Shown piece by piece: positions 1 through 9,511 of a stretch of DNA of 64,000 nucleotides. Location: assembly GCA_964519885.1 (NCBI GenBank), contig CAZFLX010000012.1, forward strand, positions 6,656 through 70,655. Direction: 5' to 3'. Within the stretch, counting starts at the first letter, position 1, and every line of letters begins with the position of its first letter. The notes under the pieces are model-generated. The model saw only the letters and a program-made list of their open reading frames with translations. It made no database searches and was not told the DNA's origin. This stretch comes from GCA-002282575 sp964519885. Its GTDB lineage: Bacteria; Pseudomonadota; Gammaproteobacteria; Thiomicrospirales; Thiomicrospiraceae. The position numbers and the translations under genes are program-made.

Positions 1-615
1 GAATACCTGCTGACAGATAAAACCATTTTTGCTTGGGTTCAGGCTGGCCGCGCTAAGTCGCAAAAAATTCTCATCTATATGCCAACCCATCGCGAGTATG
101 ATGTGGGTATCGACGCGCCTGGGATGAAAACTATCCCGCTTGATTGGAAGAATCTTGACCAAGACTTAGCTAAAATCGATTGCTTGATGGTGCTTAAACT
201 GCATCCATTTGTTGAGGCGCATTATCAAAAAATCGTAAGTGATCTCAATATAAAGCGCGTCAAGTTATACCCTTCAAAGCAAGATATTTACCCTTTGTTA
301 ACCTATAGTGATCTTCTGCTCACAGACTATTCATCTGTTTATTTCGATTATTTGTTGCTCGATAAGCCCATCGTGTTTTATTGTTATGACTTTCAGCAGT
401 ATGCAGACAATAAAGATGGTTGGACATACCCTTTCGATGAATTTACGCCGGGCGAAAAGCTATTTAGTCCTTGTCAAATTTCACTTTTTTTGAAAATTGT
501 AGGTAATTTAAATCATGATATTTATGCATCAAATAGAAAATATCTAAAAAACAAATTATTTAATCATCCAATGAAAACAAGCTATAATGCTTCTTTATTA
601 GATTTTTTAGATTAA
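1..615 (+). CDS. CDP-glycerol glycerophosphotransferase-like protein (5' truncated)
   Basis: The reading frame is open from base 1, so the N-terminal part lies outside the window and 204 residues are visible. The fragment resembles the C-terminal half of the TagB/TagF-type (Glyphos_transf) family: a beta-strand plus MPTHRE-like segment near residue 27, a KLHP motif, and the family signature TDYSSVYFDYLLLDKP. Family members transfer glycerol-phosphate or related groups from CDP-activated donors onto surface glycans. It lies upstream of the nonulosonic acid genes, so a role in surface or flagellar glycan assembly is plausible. The acceptor cannot be deduced. Confidence 0.75.
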   Translation, partial: EYLLTDKTIFAWVQAGRAKSQKILIYMPTHREYDVGIDAPGMKTIPLDWKNLDQDLAKIDCLMVLKLHPFVEAHYQKIVSDLNIKRVKLYPSKQDIYPLLTYSDLLLTDYSSVYFDYLLLDKPIVFYCYDFQQYADNKDGWTYPFDEFTPGEKLFSPCQISLFLKIVGNLNHDIYASNRKYLKNKLFNHPMKTSYNASLLDFLD

Positions 616-647
616 ATTAATAGCAAAATTTAATGGGGAGAGCTTGT

Positions 648-1685
648 ATGACTGAAGGGGTATATGAAAAATCTAAAAAAATAATCAAAGCTTGGTTGCT
701 TCAGGAAGTAGTACGCTACCCAAGTGATGAGCCCTTTGCGATCTTTGGTACATCCTCTTACTGTCAATACCTTATGAAAAATATGGCCATATTAGGCTTT
801 CATAGAGGGTACTATATTAGTTCATATGCAGAGGTAGATTATATAAATGGTATTTCAGTCAGACCACTTAACCAAGTGAGTACGAGTGCTTGTAGGTTTA
901 TTTTGCTTGGTAGTCTTTCTGGTGCAGATGTGCAGCATTGCATCCTTAAAGAAATGGGGGTGGAGGTAGATATTTTAAGTGTACCTAATGGATCTTATTT
1001 AAGCTCTGAATATATAGGTAATATATATGATAAAAAAAGGTTAAAACAGCTTAAAAATATGCATGAAGGACAAACGGTTTTTATTATTGGTAACGGCCCT
1101 AGCTTAAAAAGTACTGACCCAAGAAAAATTAGTAATTTTGTAACTATGGGAGCAAATGGTATCTGTAAGCTCGAAGGGTTCGAACCAGATTATTATTTTA
1201 TGTTGGATACAGTGGCTCCAGAGTATTGGCGCGATGAAATTAATAATTTGAGCAGTATGAAACTTGTACCGCCCAGGCTTAAAGAATGTGATTTCGATCA
1301 GATAAATGCTATTTTTTATCCAACTGTTTATCAGTTACAGGAGAAAGTGATTGATCCTTATAACTATGGGTTGCCCAGTGGACGAAGTGTTATTAGCACT
1401 ATGATTTACTTTGCAATTTATATGGGATTTAAAAAAATTATTTTTATTGGTGTGGACAATGATTATGGTAAAAACCAAAAAAACATGCACTTTTTAGAGT
1501 CCTACTACCCTGTTAAATTCGATTTTGGTACCGAGGAAGTCTTAGCAGAAATGGTAGATAGGCGTAAAGAGGGTATTAATCAAGCATTATCAGTTGCTAT
1601 AGCTCATGGGGTAGAGTGCTTTGATGCGTCACCAAGAAAAAATATGGGTATTCCAACGTATGATTTTTCACAGAATTTATTCTAA
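648..1685 (+). CDS. DUF115 / MptE-like family protein (Maf-type glycan transfer candidate)
   Basis: A 345-residue protein. I chose the ATG at 648 over the in-frame ATG at 633 because GGGGAG at 635-640 sits 7 nt upstream. The middle holds IIGNGPSL followed by a conserved PDYYFMLDT-like stretch, the hallmark of the DUF115 (6-hydroxymethylpterin pyrophosphokinase MptE-like) fold. The same fold occurs in flagellin-modifying Maf proteins and in orphan proteins of capsule and LPS loci. A true pterin kinase role is unlikely here because all neighbours are sugar genes. Transfer or handling of an activated nonulosonic acid is the better inference. The gene is AT-rich, like its upstream neighbour. Confidence 0.65.
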   Translation: MTEGVYEKSKKIIKAWLLQEVVRYPSDEPFAIFGTSSYCQYLMKNMAILGFHRGYYISSYAEVDYINGISVRPLNQVSTSACRFILLGSLSGADVQHCILKEMGVEVDILSVPNGSYLSSEYIGNIYDKKRLKQLKNMHEGQTVFIIGNGPSLKSTDPRKISNFVTMGANGICKLEGFEPDYYFMLDTVAPEYWRDEINNLSSMKLVPPRLKECDFDQINAIFYPTVYQLQEKVIDPYNYGLPSGRSVISTMIYFAIYMGFKKIIFIGVDNDYGKNQKNMHFLESYYPVKFDFGTEEVLAEMVDRRKEGINQALSVAIAHGVECFDASPRKNMGIPTYDFSQNLF

Positions 1686-1764
1686 CATGAAATGTAGAAA
1701 ATTTATTTAAATTAAATAAAGTGAAATTTAAAAAATAGTATACTTATAAAGGTTTGATGATAAC

Positions 1765-2952
1765 GTGAATACACTTAACTTAATTGGTAGAGCCAGATCA
1801 CTATTTAACCATGAGATAAATGTACACGATACACAGTTAAAATGTATCGTAAGTGCCTCATCCTTTCTGGTTCTTGGCGGAGCAGGCTCTATCGGTCAAG
1901 CAGTAGTCAAGGAAATTTTTAAGCGTAATCCCAAAAAACTGCATGTGGTTGATATTAGTGAAAGTAATCTTGTTGAATTGGTGCGAGATATTCGTAGTTC
2001 GTTTGGCTATATTAACGGTGACTTCCAAACCTTTGCTCTGGATATTGGTTCTATCGAATACGATGCATTCATTCAGAATGATGGATTCTATGATTATGTT
2101 TTAAACCTTTCCGCTCTTAAACATGTACGCAGTGAAAAAGACCCTTATACCTTAATGCGTATGATTGACGTCAATATTATTAATACCGACAAAACCATCG
2201 AACAGTCTATTGCCAAAGGCAATAAAAAATATTTCTGTGTTTCGACAGATAAAGCAACTAACCCTGTCAATATGATGGGTGCGAGCAAACGCATTATGGA
2301 AATGTTTCTCATGCGTCGCAGTGAAACGATTGAAATTTCAACAGCTCGATTTGCTAACGTCGCCTTTTCAGACGGATCATTACTGCATAGCTTTAACCAA
2401 CGCATTCAAAAACGTCAACCCATCGTTGCACCTAATGACATCAAACGTTACTTTGTTACGCCACAAGAATCCGGGGAGCTTTGTTTAATGTCCTGTTTGC
2501 TTGGCGAAAACCGCGATATTTTCTTCCCAAAACTCAGCGAAGACTTGCACTTAATAACCTTTGCCGATATTGCCGTGCGTTATCTCATAAACCTCGGCTT
2601 TGAGCCACATTTGTGTGCCACCGAAGACGAAGCGCGTGAACTAGCCAAAACCTTGCCTGAACAAGGCAAGTGGCCGTGTTTATTTACCGCCAGCGACACC
2701 ACCGGCGAAAAAGACTTTGAAGAGTTTTTTACCGATCAAGAAACCCTGGACATGCAAAGATTTACCAACCTTGGTGTGATTAAAAATCAACCGATTTACA
2801 ATACAAACAAACTGCAAAACTTTGAACACACCATTGCCAAAATGAAAGCACGCAAACAATGGAACAAACAACAAATCGTCGAACTCTTTCATCAAATGAT
2901 TCCCGACTTCGACCATAAAGAAACAGGCAAATACCTAGACGGCAAAATGTAG
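1765..2952 (+). CDS. legB: UDP-N-acetylglucosamine 4,6-dehydratase, legionaminic acid branch
   Basis: A 395-residue extended SDR of the FlaA1/CapD type, starting with GTG at 1765. It has the nucleotide-binding GGAGSIG near residue 38, the STDKA segment, and MGASKR where ordinary SDRs have YxxxK; the Tyr-to-Met change is normal for this family. LegB-type enzymes make the 4-keto-6-deoxy sugar that the next gene aminates. The order legB-legC-legH-legI-legG-ptmE-ptmF-legF-ptmA corresponds to the Campylobacter flagellar legionaminic acid locus, where the precursor is GDP-linked. GDP versus UDP use cannot be read from the sequence. PseB is the alternative, but the aminotransferase and hydrolase downstream favour the leg branch. 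Confidence 0.8.
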   Translation: MNTLNLIGRARSLFNHEINVHDTQLKCIVSASSFLVLGGAGSIGQAVVKEIFKRNPKKLHVVDISESNLVELVRDIRSSFGYINGDFQTFALDIGSIEYDAFIQNDGFYDYVLNLSALKHVRSEKDPYTLMRMIDVNIINTDKTIEQSIAKGNKKYFCVSTDKATNPVNMMGASKRIMEMFLMRRSETIEISTARFANVAFSDGSLLHSFNQRIQKRQPIVAPNDIKRYFVTPQESGELCLMSCLLGENRDIFFPKLSEDLHLITFADIAVRYLINLGFEPHLCATEDEARELAKTLPEQGKWPCLFTASDTTGEKDFEEFFTDQETLDMQRFTNLGVIKNQPIYNTNKLQNFEHTIAKMKARKQWNKQQIVELFHQMIPDFDHKETGKYLDGKM

Positions 2953-2964
2953 GCAAGGTGAAAT

Positions 2965-4113
2965 ATGCGCACAGAACTCAAACAACTTACGGGCTTTATC
3001 CAACAACACTATCAAACAACAGATTTTCTGTCCCTGCACGAACCGCGTTTTGATCAGCATGAAAAAGCCCTCGTAATGGACTGTATCGATTCTACGTTTG
3101 TGTCTAGTGTTGGAAAATATGTTGACCAGTTTGAACAAAAGCTCGCCGCCTATACTGGCGTAAGCTTTGCCATCGCTACCGTAAATGGTACCTCAGCCTT
3201 GCACATAACCTTATTATTAGCCGGTGTCGAGCGTGAAACAGAAGTCATCACTCAAGCCCTCAGCTTTATCGCAACCTGTAATGCGATTAGCTACTGCGGT
3301 GCAGAACCGGTTTTTGTCGATGTCGATAGAAACACTCTCGGTTTATCGCCTGAATCGCTCGAAGCGTTTTTAAACCAATACGCAGAAATACAAAACAACC
3401 AATGCATCAACAAAAAAACAAATAAACGCATTGCCGCCTGTGTGCCAATGCACACTTTTGGTCACCCTTGTGAAGTCGATAAAATTCAAGCCATATGCAA
3501 GCAATGGCAGATACCCCTCGTTGAAGATGCCGCAGAATCATTAGGTAGCTTCTATAAAAACCAACACACCGGTAACTTCGGCAAACTCGCCGCCATTAGT
3601 TTTAACGGAAACAAAATAATTACCGCAGGCGGAGGAGGTGCAATCCTTACCAATGACGAACACCTAGCCAAACGTGCAAAACACATTACCACTACCGCCA
3701 AAGTTCCGCACAAGTGGGAATTTAACCACGACCAAATCGGCTATAACTACCGTATGCCCAACTTAAACGCTGCATTGCTTTGTGCCCAATTAGATAAGTT
3801 AGAAGGCTTTATCGAAAACAAACGACAAACCGCCGCACTCTACCAGGCTTGGTGCAAACAAAATAAGATAACATTTATTTCCGAACCGAATAACGCTCAA
3901 TCTAATTACTGGCTCAATGCAATATTACTCAATGATACAGATGAACAACAAGCCTTTTTAGAATACGCTAACGCACAAGGCGTATTATGCCGACCGGTTT
4001 GGACACTGCTTAACCAGCTCCCCATGTTCAAACACTGTTTCAGTATGCCTCAAATCAACGCCCAGTGGCTTGCCGACCGTTTGGTCAATATCCCAAGTAG
4101 TGTTAGATTATGA
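2965..4113 (+). CDS. legC: LegC-type sugar aminotransferase (DegT/DnrJ/EryC1 family)
   Basis: A 382-residue PLP-dependent aminotransferase. AAGGTGA precedes the ATG. Visible family features are the substrate-binding NGTSALH, the VEDAAESLGS segment carrying the cofactor-contacting Asp, and SFNGNKIITAGGGG with the lysine expected to form the Schiff base. It would aminate C4 of the 4-keto-6-deoxy sugar made by LegB. The stop overlaps the legH start (ATGA), so translation is probably coupled. The N-terminal ~40 residues precede the usual fold start, which is typical of LegC rather than PseC. Confidence 0.85.
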   Translation: MRTELKQLTGFIQQHYQTTDFLSLHEPRFDQHEKALVMDCIDSTFVSSVGKYVDQFEQKLAAYTGVSFAIATVNGTSALHITLLLAGVERETEVITQALSFIATCNAISYCGAEPVFVDVDRNTLGLSPESLEAFLNQYAEIQNNQCINKKTNKRIAACVPMHTFGHPCEVDKIQAICKQWQIPLVEDAAESLGSFYKNQHTGNFGKLAAISFNGNKIITAGGGGAILTNDEHLAKRAKHITTTAKVPHKWEFNHDQIGYNYRMPNLNAALLCAQLDKLEGFIENKRQTAALYQAWCKQNKITFISEPNNAQSNYWLNAILLNDTDEQQAFLEYANAQGVLCRPVWTLLNQLPMFKHCFSMPQINAQWLADRLVNIPSSVRL

Positions 4114-4688
4114 ATTCAATTTTACTTATCGGTGCCGGTGGACATTGTAAAGCCTGTATTGATGTTATTGAACAAATTGGTGAATGGCAGATTGTGGGGA
4201 TTATCGACCGAAAAGATTCTGGTGTAAAAGAAGTATTAGGCTATCCAGTTATTGGCTGTGATGATGACTTGGCTGAGTTAAAAAAACAATACGATTATGC
4301 GCTTGTCACTATCGGGCAAATTCACTCAGCTGAACTTAAAATGAAACTTTTTAACCAACTTAAAGCATTGGATTTCAATCAACCAAGCTTGGTTTCGCCA
4401 CTTGCGTATGTTTCAAAACATGCCAAAATCGGAGTTGGAACAATAGTCATGCATTATGCCTTAATAAACACCGCCGCCCAAGTCGGTAAAAACTGCATTA
4501 TCAACAGCAAAGCACTAATCGAACACGATGCGATTATTGAAGACCATTGTCATATTTCAACTGGTGCAATCATTAACGGCGGGGTTATTGTTGGTGAACA
4601 AAGCTTTATCGGTAGTCAAGCCACAACCAAACAAAGCATTACCATTCCACCACAATCATTTATCAAAGCAGGATCATTAGTTAAATGA
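4110..4688 (+). CDS. legH: Sugar N-acetyltransferase, PglD/LegH type
   Basis: A 192-residue protein with an N-terminal PglD-like Rossmann part (GAGGHCKACIDVI) and a C-terminal left-handed beta-helix of hexapeptide repeats. The EHDAIIEDHCHIS segment carries the expected catalytic His. Homologues N-acetylate the 4-amino sugar with acetyl-CoA. It overlaps legC by 4 nt and legI by 4 nt, which places it in the legionaminic operon between aminotransferase and condensing enzyme. Another acyl donor cannot be excluded. Confidence 0.8.
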   Translation: MNSILLIGAGGHCKACIDVIEQIGEWQIVGIIDRKDSGVKEVLGYPVIGCDDDLAELKKQYDYALVTIGQIHSAELKMKLFNQLKALDFNQPSLVSPLAYVSKHAKIGVGTIVMHYALINTAAQVGKNCIINSKALIEHDAIIEDHCHISTGAIINGGVIVGEQSFIGSQATTKQSITIPPQSFIKAGSLVK

Positions 4689-5680
4689 GCGTTTTTATTA
4701 TTGCCGAAGTTGGCGTCAACCATAATGGCTCACTTGAATTAGCAAAAAAACTCGTTGATGTCGCTAAAGATTGTGGTGTGGATGCGGTTAAGTTTCAAAC
4801 ATTTAAAGCCGCAACGCTAGTAACAAAAGCCGCAAAACAAGCTGAATATCAAACCGCTAACACAGGCAAACAAGAAAGCCAGTTTGATATGCTCAAACGC
4901 CTAGAACTCAGCGAAGACGATCATCACGAACTGCTAGCACATTGTCACAAAAACCAAATCGAATTTATGTCTACGCCGTTTGACCTGCAAAGCATTCATT
5001 TTTTAAACGGGCTAGGAGTCGAGCGCTTTAAAGTCCCATCAGGTGAAATCACTAACTATCCCTATTTAAAGATGGTCGGTGCTTACAATAAAGAAATTGT
5101 GCTTTCAACAGGCATGGCGACTCTAGCGGATATCGAAGCCGCGCTAGACTTATTAACAGAATCGGGTACAGAAAAAAACAAAATCACTATTTTGCACGCA
5201 ACCACTGACTACCCAACCCACATGCTAGACGTGAACCTAACCGCGATGCAAACTATCGCCCAAGCGTTTAAAGTCAAAGTCGGCTATTCCGATCACACGC
5301 CGGGCATTGAAGTACCAACCGCCGCCGTTGCGCTCGGTGCAAGCATTATTGAAAAACACTTTACGCTCGATAAAAACCTGCCTGGTCCGGATCACAAAGC
5401 TAGCTTAGAACCCGAAGAACTTAAAGCGATGGTGAAAGCGATTCGCAATATAGAAATCGCACTCGGGGACGGCATCAAACGCCCAAGCGCTAGCGAACAA
5501 AAAAACATGCAAGTCGCTAGAAAAAGCCTAGTCGCACTTACCGGCATTAAAAAGGGGGAAGTATTCAGTGAGCAAAATCTTACCGTCAAGCGACCTGGTT
5601 CGGGAATTTCTCCTATGAGATGGAAAGAGGTTATTGGACAAGTTGCGCAAAAAGATTACGTGGAAGATGATTTGATATGA
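4685..5680 (+). CDS. legI: N,N'-diacetyllegionaminic acid synthase (NeuB family)
   Basis: A 331-residue NeuB-fold enzyme that would condense phosphoenolpyruvate with the 6-deoxy-diacetamido hexose to form the nonulosonic acid. It starts with IIAEVGVNHNG, continues with DAVKFQTF, STGMATL and GYSDHTPG of the TIM barrel, and ends with an antifreeze-like SAF domain (about residues 275-331). It is one of two NeuB homologues here; the other, at 17961, looks like PseI. Assignment to the legionaminic branch rests on the adjacent legG, ptmE, ptmF and legF genes. Confidence 0.85.
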   Translation: MSVFIIAEVGVNHNGSLELAKKLVDVAKDCGVDAVKFQTFKAATLVTKAAKQAEYQTANTGKQESQFDMLKRLELSEDDHHELLAHCHKNQIEFMSTPFDLQSIHFLNGLGVERFKVPSGEITNYPYLKMVGAYNKEIVLSTGMATLADIEAALDLLTESGTEKNKITILHATTDYPTHMLDVNLTAMQTIAQAFKVKVGYSDHTPGIEVPTAAVALGASIIEKHFTLDKNLPGPDHKASLEPEELKAMVKAIRNIEIALGDGIKRPSASEQKNMQVARKSLVALTGIKKGEVFSEQNLTVKRPGSGISPMRWKEVIGQVAQKDYVEDDLI

Positions 5681-6840
5681 AGAAAATCTGCGTCGTTACC
5701 GGTACACGTGCTGAATACGGTCAACTGTATTGGTTGATGAAGGGAATAGAGCAAGATATTGATTTAAAACTACAAATTATCGTTACTGGAATGCATCTTT
5801 CGCCAGAGTTTGGCTTAACCTATAAAGAAGTCGAAAAAGAATTCAGGATTGATAAAAAAATCGAAATGCTCTTGTCCTCAGATACAGCAATCGGTATTTC
5901 AAAATCGATGGGGTTAGCACAAATCTCGTTTGCTGAAGCTTATGAAGACCTACAACCAGATGTGGTTGTGTTACTTGGAGATCGTTACGAAATATTTTCA
6001 GCGGCATCAGTGGCGATGATTGCACGAATCCCGATTGCTCACTTGCACGGTGGGGAAAGTACCGAAGGTGCGTTTGATGAAGCAATACGCCACAGTATCA
6101 CAAAAATGGCTTATTGGCATTTTACGGCGGCTGAAGAATATCGAAAACGCGTTATACAGTTAGGTGAGTCACCTGATCGCGTGTTTAACGTGGGTGGTAT
6201 AGGTATTGAAAACATTCAACGCTTAACGTTGCTAAGTCGAGAAGAGTTTGAAGCGTCGATTGACTTTAAGCTGAATGAACGCAATCTGCTGGTGACATTT
6301 CATCCGGTGACACTTGAAAATGCAAGTGCTACAGAACAATTTCAAGCTTTACTAGACGCGATAGATTCCCTTGATAATACTCACATCATCTTTACCAAAG
6401 CCAATAGTGATACCGATGGGCGAGTCATTAATCAAATGATAGATAATTATGTAGCCCAGAACAAACATAAAGCCGCTTGCTTTCCATCATTAGGACAACT
6501 TCGTTATTTAAGTGCATTACAATACGTTGATGTAGTAGTCGGCAACAGTTCCAGCGGTATCGCAGAAGTGCCAAGTTTTAAAAAAGCGACCATTAATATC
6601 GGCGACCGTCAAAAAGGTCGCTTGAAAGCTAGCAGTATTGTTGATTGTGAACCTACGCAAGAAGCCATTAAACAGGCTTTAGCAACTGTTGTGTCAGACG
6701 CTTTCAAAGTCTCATTAGCTTCAACCGTTAACCCTTATGGTGATGGCCAAGCAAGTCAAAAAATAATCCCGATATTGAAACAGCCGATTGATACCAGTAA
6801 GTTGAAAAAAACTTTTTATGACATCCATTTTCAAATGTAG
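5677..6840 (+). CDS. legG: Hydrolysing nucleotide-sugar 2-epimerase (LegG/NeuC family)
   Basis: A 387-residue protein of the UDP-GlcNAc 2-epimerase fold. Family motifs include VTGTRAEYGQL at the N-terminus, LLGDRYE, LHGGESTEGAFDEAIRH in the middle and VGNSSSGIAE near the C-terminus. It would hydrolyse and epimerise the nucleotide-linked diacetamido sugar to the free sugar used by LegI. Overlap with legI by 4 nt supports co-translation. The order (synthase, then hydrolase, then ptmE) matches flagellar legionaminic loci. Confidence 0.85.
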   Translation: MKKICVVTGTRAEYGQLYWLMKGIEQDIDLKLQIIVTGMHLSPEFGLTYKEVEKEFRIDKKIEMLLSSDTAIGISKSMGLAQISFAEAYEDLQPDVVVLLGDRYEIFSAASVAMIARIPIAHLHGGESTEGAFDEAIRHSITKMAYWHFTAAEEYRKRVIQLGESPDRVFNVGGIGIENIQRLTLLSREEFEASIDFKLNERNLLVTFHPVTLENASATEQFQALLDAIDSLDNTHIIFTKANSDTDGRVINQMIDNYVAQNKHKAACFPSLGQLRYLSALQYVDVVVGNSSSGIAEVPSFKKATINIGDRQKGRLKASSIVDCEPTQEAIKQALATVVSDAFKVSLASTVNPYGDGQASQKIIPILKQPIDTSKLKKTFYDIHFQM

Positions 6841-6849
6841 ACAACACCT

Positions 6850-7899
6850 ATGATTAACTATAATAAAACACTGGTTTCGCCAACCATCAGTATTCGACAG
6901 GCGTTAACCCTGTTAGATCAAACAGCGTTACAAATTCTATTGGTTGTAGATGGCGATCAAAAACTACTCGGCACCATTACCGATGGTGATATTCGGCGTG
7001 GTTTATTGAAGGGGTTGAACCTTGAAGACTCTATCGAGTCGTTAATTTATAAAACGCCAACCGTTGGGTATCTTTACGAATCAAGCCAAGAAATTATTAA
7101 CAAAGCTGTTAATGCTAAAATTCACAAAATTCCCCTGGTAGATGCCGAAAATCGAGTGGTCGGACTTAAAGAATTTGAAGAACTGCTCAAACCAGAAGTC
7201 AAGCCGAATAAGGTAGTATTGATGGTCGGTGGCTTGGGTACACGTTTATATCCCTTAACCAAAGAAACTCCCAAGCCTATGCTTAAAGTCGGTGACAAGC
7301 CGATACTTGAAACCATCGTTTCACGCTTTGCCGATTACGGTTTTGTCGATATCATAATGTGCGTCAATTACAAAGCGGAAATGATTCAACAACACTTTGG
7401 CAACGGTTCAAAATTTGGGGTAAAGATTGAATATGTATTAGAGCAAGACCGAATGGGAACGGCAGGTGCGTTAAGCTTATTAACCACCAGGCCTAGTGAA
7501 CCTTTTTTTGTCATGAATGGTGACTTACTTACGAATGTCAACTTTGAAAGCCTGTTAGACTATCATCAAATTCACCAAGCAACCGCCACCATGTGCGTGC
7601 GTGAATACGACTTCCAGGTACCTTATGGCGTAGTCAAAGTCGAGGGTAATCAAATACAATCGATTGAAGAAAAGCCCATACACAAGTTTTTTGTGAGTGC
7701 CGGAATTTACATGCTTAGTCCTGAAACACTAGAACACATCCCGCATAATGAATATTTTGATATGCCTACTTTATTTGAAAATCTTATTGCGAAAAAAAAT
7801 AGCACTATATCTTTTCCAATTCATGAATATTGGTTAGATATCGGGCGTATGAATGAGTATGAACAGGCCATTAGAGAGTATAGTGGGGTGTTTCGATGA
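6850..7899 (+). CDS. ptmE: PtmE-type nucleotidyltransferase with CBS pair
   Basis: A 349-residue two-part protein. Residues 1-115 form a tandem CBS pair (GTITDGDIRRGLL is a typical CBS strand). Residues about 120-349 form a sugar-1-phosphate nucleotidyltransferase with the signature VGGLGTRLYPLTKETPKPML. In Campylobacter, PtmE makes GDP-glucosamine, which feeds the legionaminic pathway. Its presence here argues that this pathway also uses a GDP-linked precursor. No strong ribosome binding site is visible before the ATG, only a 9-nt gap after legG. Confidence 0.8.
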   Translation: MINYNKTLVSPTISIRQALTLLDQTALQILLVVDGDQKLLGTITDGDIRRGLLKGLNLEDSIESLIYKTPTVGYLYESSQEIINKAVNAKIHKIPLVDAENRVVGLKEFEELLKPEVKPNKVVLMVGGLGTRLYPLTKETPKPMLKVGDKPILETIVSRFADYGFVDIIMCVNYKAEMIQQHFGNGSKFGVKIEYVLEQDRMGTAGALSLLTTRPSEPFFVMNGDLLTNVNFESLLDYHQIHQATATMCVREYDFQVPYGVVKVEGNQIQSIEEKPIHKFFVSAGIYMLSPETLEHIPHNEYFDMPTLFENLIAKKNSTISFPIHEYWLDIGRMNEYEQAIREYSGVFR

Positions 7900-8810
7900 G
7901 AGTGTTAATTATCGGTTACGGTTCTATCGGGCGACGACATGATGAGGTGCTATTTGACTTCGCTGAACTCGAAGATGTTCATCTTGTAACAAAGCAATAT
8001 ATTAGTAACAGAATAACATTTAAATCGTTAGAAGATGTAGTCGATATTAATAGTTACGATTATTTGCTAATCGCATCGGAAACAAAAAAACACTACGAGC
8101 AACTTTGTTGGCTTAATGAGCGTTTAGAAAATAAAAAAATATTTTCTGAAAAACCTTTGTTTGAAAAATGGTATGAATTGCCAACATTTCGTAATGAAGT
8201 TTATGTAGGCTATGTTTTGCGCTTTCACCCAGTTTTGCAGAAGGTGAAATTGTTGCTTAAAGGTCAACAAGTTTTAAATGCGAATATCGCTTGCGGTTCT
8301 TATTTGCCAAGCTGGAGAACCAATATTAATTATCGAGATTCCTACAGTGCCAAAAAAGCCGAAGGCGGTGGTGTATTGCTTGATTTAAGTCACGAACTAG
8401 ATTATATAGTTTGGTTGTTAGGAAATCTGCTGGAGGTAAAAAGTTATCAAGCAAAAGTCTCTGATTTAGAAATTGACAGCGATGACGTGGTTTCGTTAGT
8501 CGGCAAAACCGATCAGCAGGCTATTGTTAATCTTGTTATGGATTATTTTAGCAAGTCTGCTTATCGTCAAATTCGGATCAATACCAATGGCTTTACATTG
8601 GAAGCGGATTTAATTAAAAACCAATTAATAAAAACCAATTTAGATAATACGCAAGAGGTTTTCGAATTTGAAACGCTGGAACGAAATCATATGTTTCAGG
8701 CGATGCACCGTGAAATTTTGTTTAGTTCCGATAAAAATTACATTTGTGATTTAGTCCAAGGATCAAAAGTCATGCGAACAATTAAAATGATTCAGGAACA
8801 AAACCAGTGA
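7896..8810 (+). CDS. ptmF: PtmF-like Gfo/Idh/MocA oxidoreductase
   Basis: A 304-residue oxidoreductase. The N-terminus VLIIGYGSIGRRH is the dinucleotide-binding fold, and FSEKPLF matches the EKP motif of the Gfo/Idh/MocA family. PtmF homologues in flagellar glycosylation loci work with PtmA upstream of the glucosamine donor. Position and overlaps (4 nt with ptmE, 4 nt with legF) put it in the same operon. The exact reaction is known only by analogy. Confidence 0.75.
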   Translation: MRVLIIGYGSIGRRHDEVLFDFAELEDVHLVTKQYISNRITFKSLEDVVDINSYDYLLIASETKKHYEQLCWLNERLENKKIFSEKPLFEKWYELPTFRNEVYVGYVLRFHPVLQKVKLLLKGQQVLNANIACGSYLPSWRTNINYRDSYSAKKAEGGGVLLDLSHELDYIVWLLGNLLEVKSYQAKVSDLEIDSDDVVSLVGKTDQQAIVNLVMDYFSKSAYRQIRINTNGFTLEADLIKNQLIKTNLDNTQEVFEFETLERNHMFQAMHREILFSSDKNYICDLVQGSKVMRTIKMIQEQNQ

Positions 8811-9511
8811 GTGATGTACTTTGTACGATATGCGCCAGGGGTGGTTCAAAAGGCGTTAAAAATAAAAACATTAAGCTAATTAATGGCAAGCCGTTAATTT
8901 GCTATACCATTGAGCAAGCCTTGCAAAGCGGCTTGTTTGACCACGTCGTCATCAGCACCGATTCTGACGATATTGCAAGAGTATCTGAAACCTTTGGTGC
9001 GGAAGTGTTTTTTAAACGCGATGCTGTGTTGGCATCCGATACAGCCGGAAAATTAGAAGTGATTCGCGATGCCTTTCTGAAAAGTGAAGCTTACTATAAT
9101 AAAACTTATAATTACCATGTTGATCTGGATGCGACATCACCTTTACGTAATGTAACAGATATTGTCGCGTCGTTTAACCAATTTAAGCGAGATAATAACA
9201 GCAATCTAATTACCGCGATGCCAAGCAGAAGAAGCCCGTATTTTAATTTGGTTGAGCTGGATGGTAGTGGTAAAGTAGCCTTATCAAAAACACTTGAAGG
9301 TAATGTGGTTAGACGACAAGATGCCCCAAAAAGCTATGATATGAACGCTTCAATATACATTTGGACACGAGAAGCTTTATTAAATCAGCCAAGTTTGTTT
9401 TCCGATACAACGGGTTTGTACGTTATGCCGGAGGAGCGTTCGATTGATATTGATGCCACTGTCGATTTTGAGTTTGTTGAATTTTTAATGAGAAAAAACC
9501 ATGTTAAATAA
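8807..9511 (+). CDS. legF: CMP-legionaminic acid synthetase
   Basis: A 234-residue CMP-nonulosonate cytidylyltransferase starting with GTG inside the GTGA overlap with ptmF. The N-terminal CARGGSKGVKNKN is the CTP-binding loop of CMP-NeuAc/CMP-Leg synthetases; DATSPLR and RRQD further in are also typical. It activates the nonulosonic acid for transfer, probably to flagellin through the Maf protein encoded at 19008. The Campylobacter counterpart is PtmB/LegF. A PseF role is less likely given the linkage. Confidence 0.85.
   Translation: MSDVLCTICARGGSKGVKNKNIKLINGKPLICYTIEQALQSGLFDHVVISTDSDDIARVSETFGAEVFFKRDAVLASDTAGKLEVIRDAFLKSEAYYNKTYNYHVDLDATSPLRNVTDIVASFNQFKRDNNSNLITAMPSRRSPYFNLVELDGSGKVALSKTLEGNVVRRQDAPKSYDMNASIYIWTREALLNQPSLFSDTTGLYVMPEERSIDIDATVDFEFVEFLMRKNHVK

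Noticed and set aside
648..1685. Sialyltransferase (GT42) reading of the GNGPSL protein
   Set aside because: The IIGNGPSL start is shared, but the following PDYYFMLDT pattern and length fit DUF115/MptE-like proteins better.
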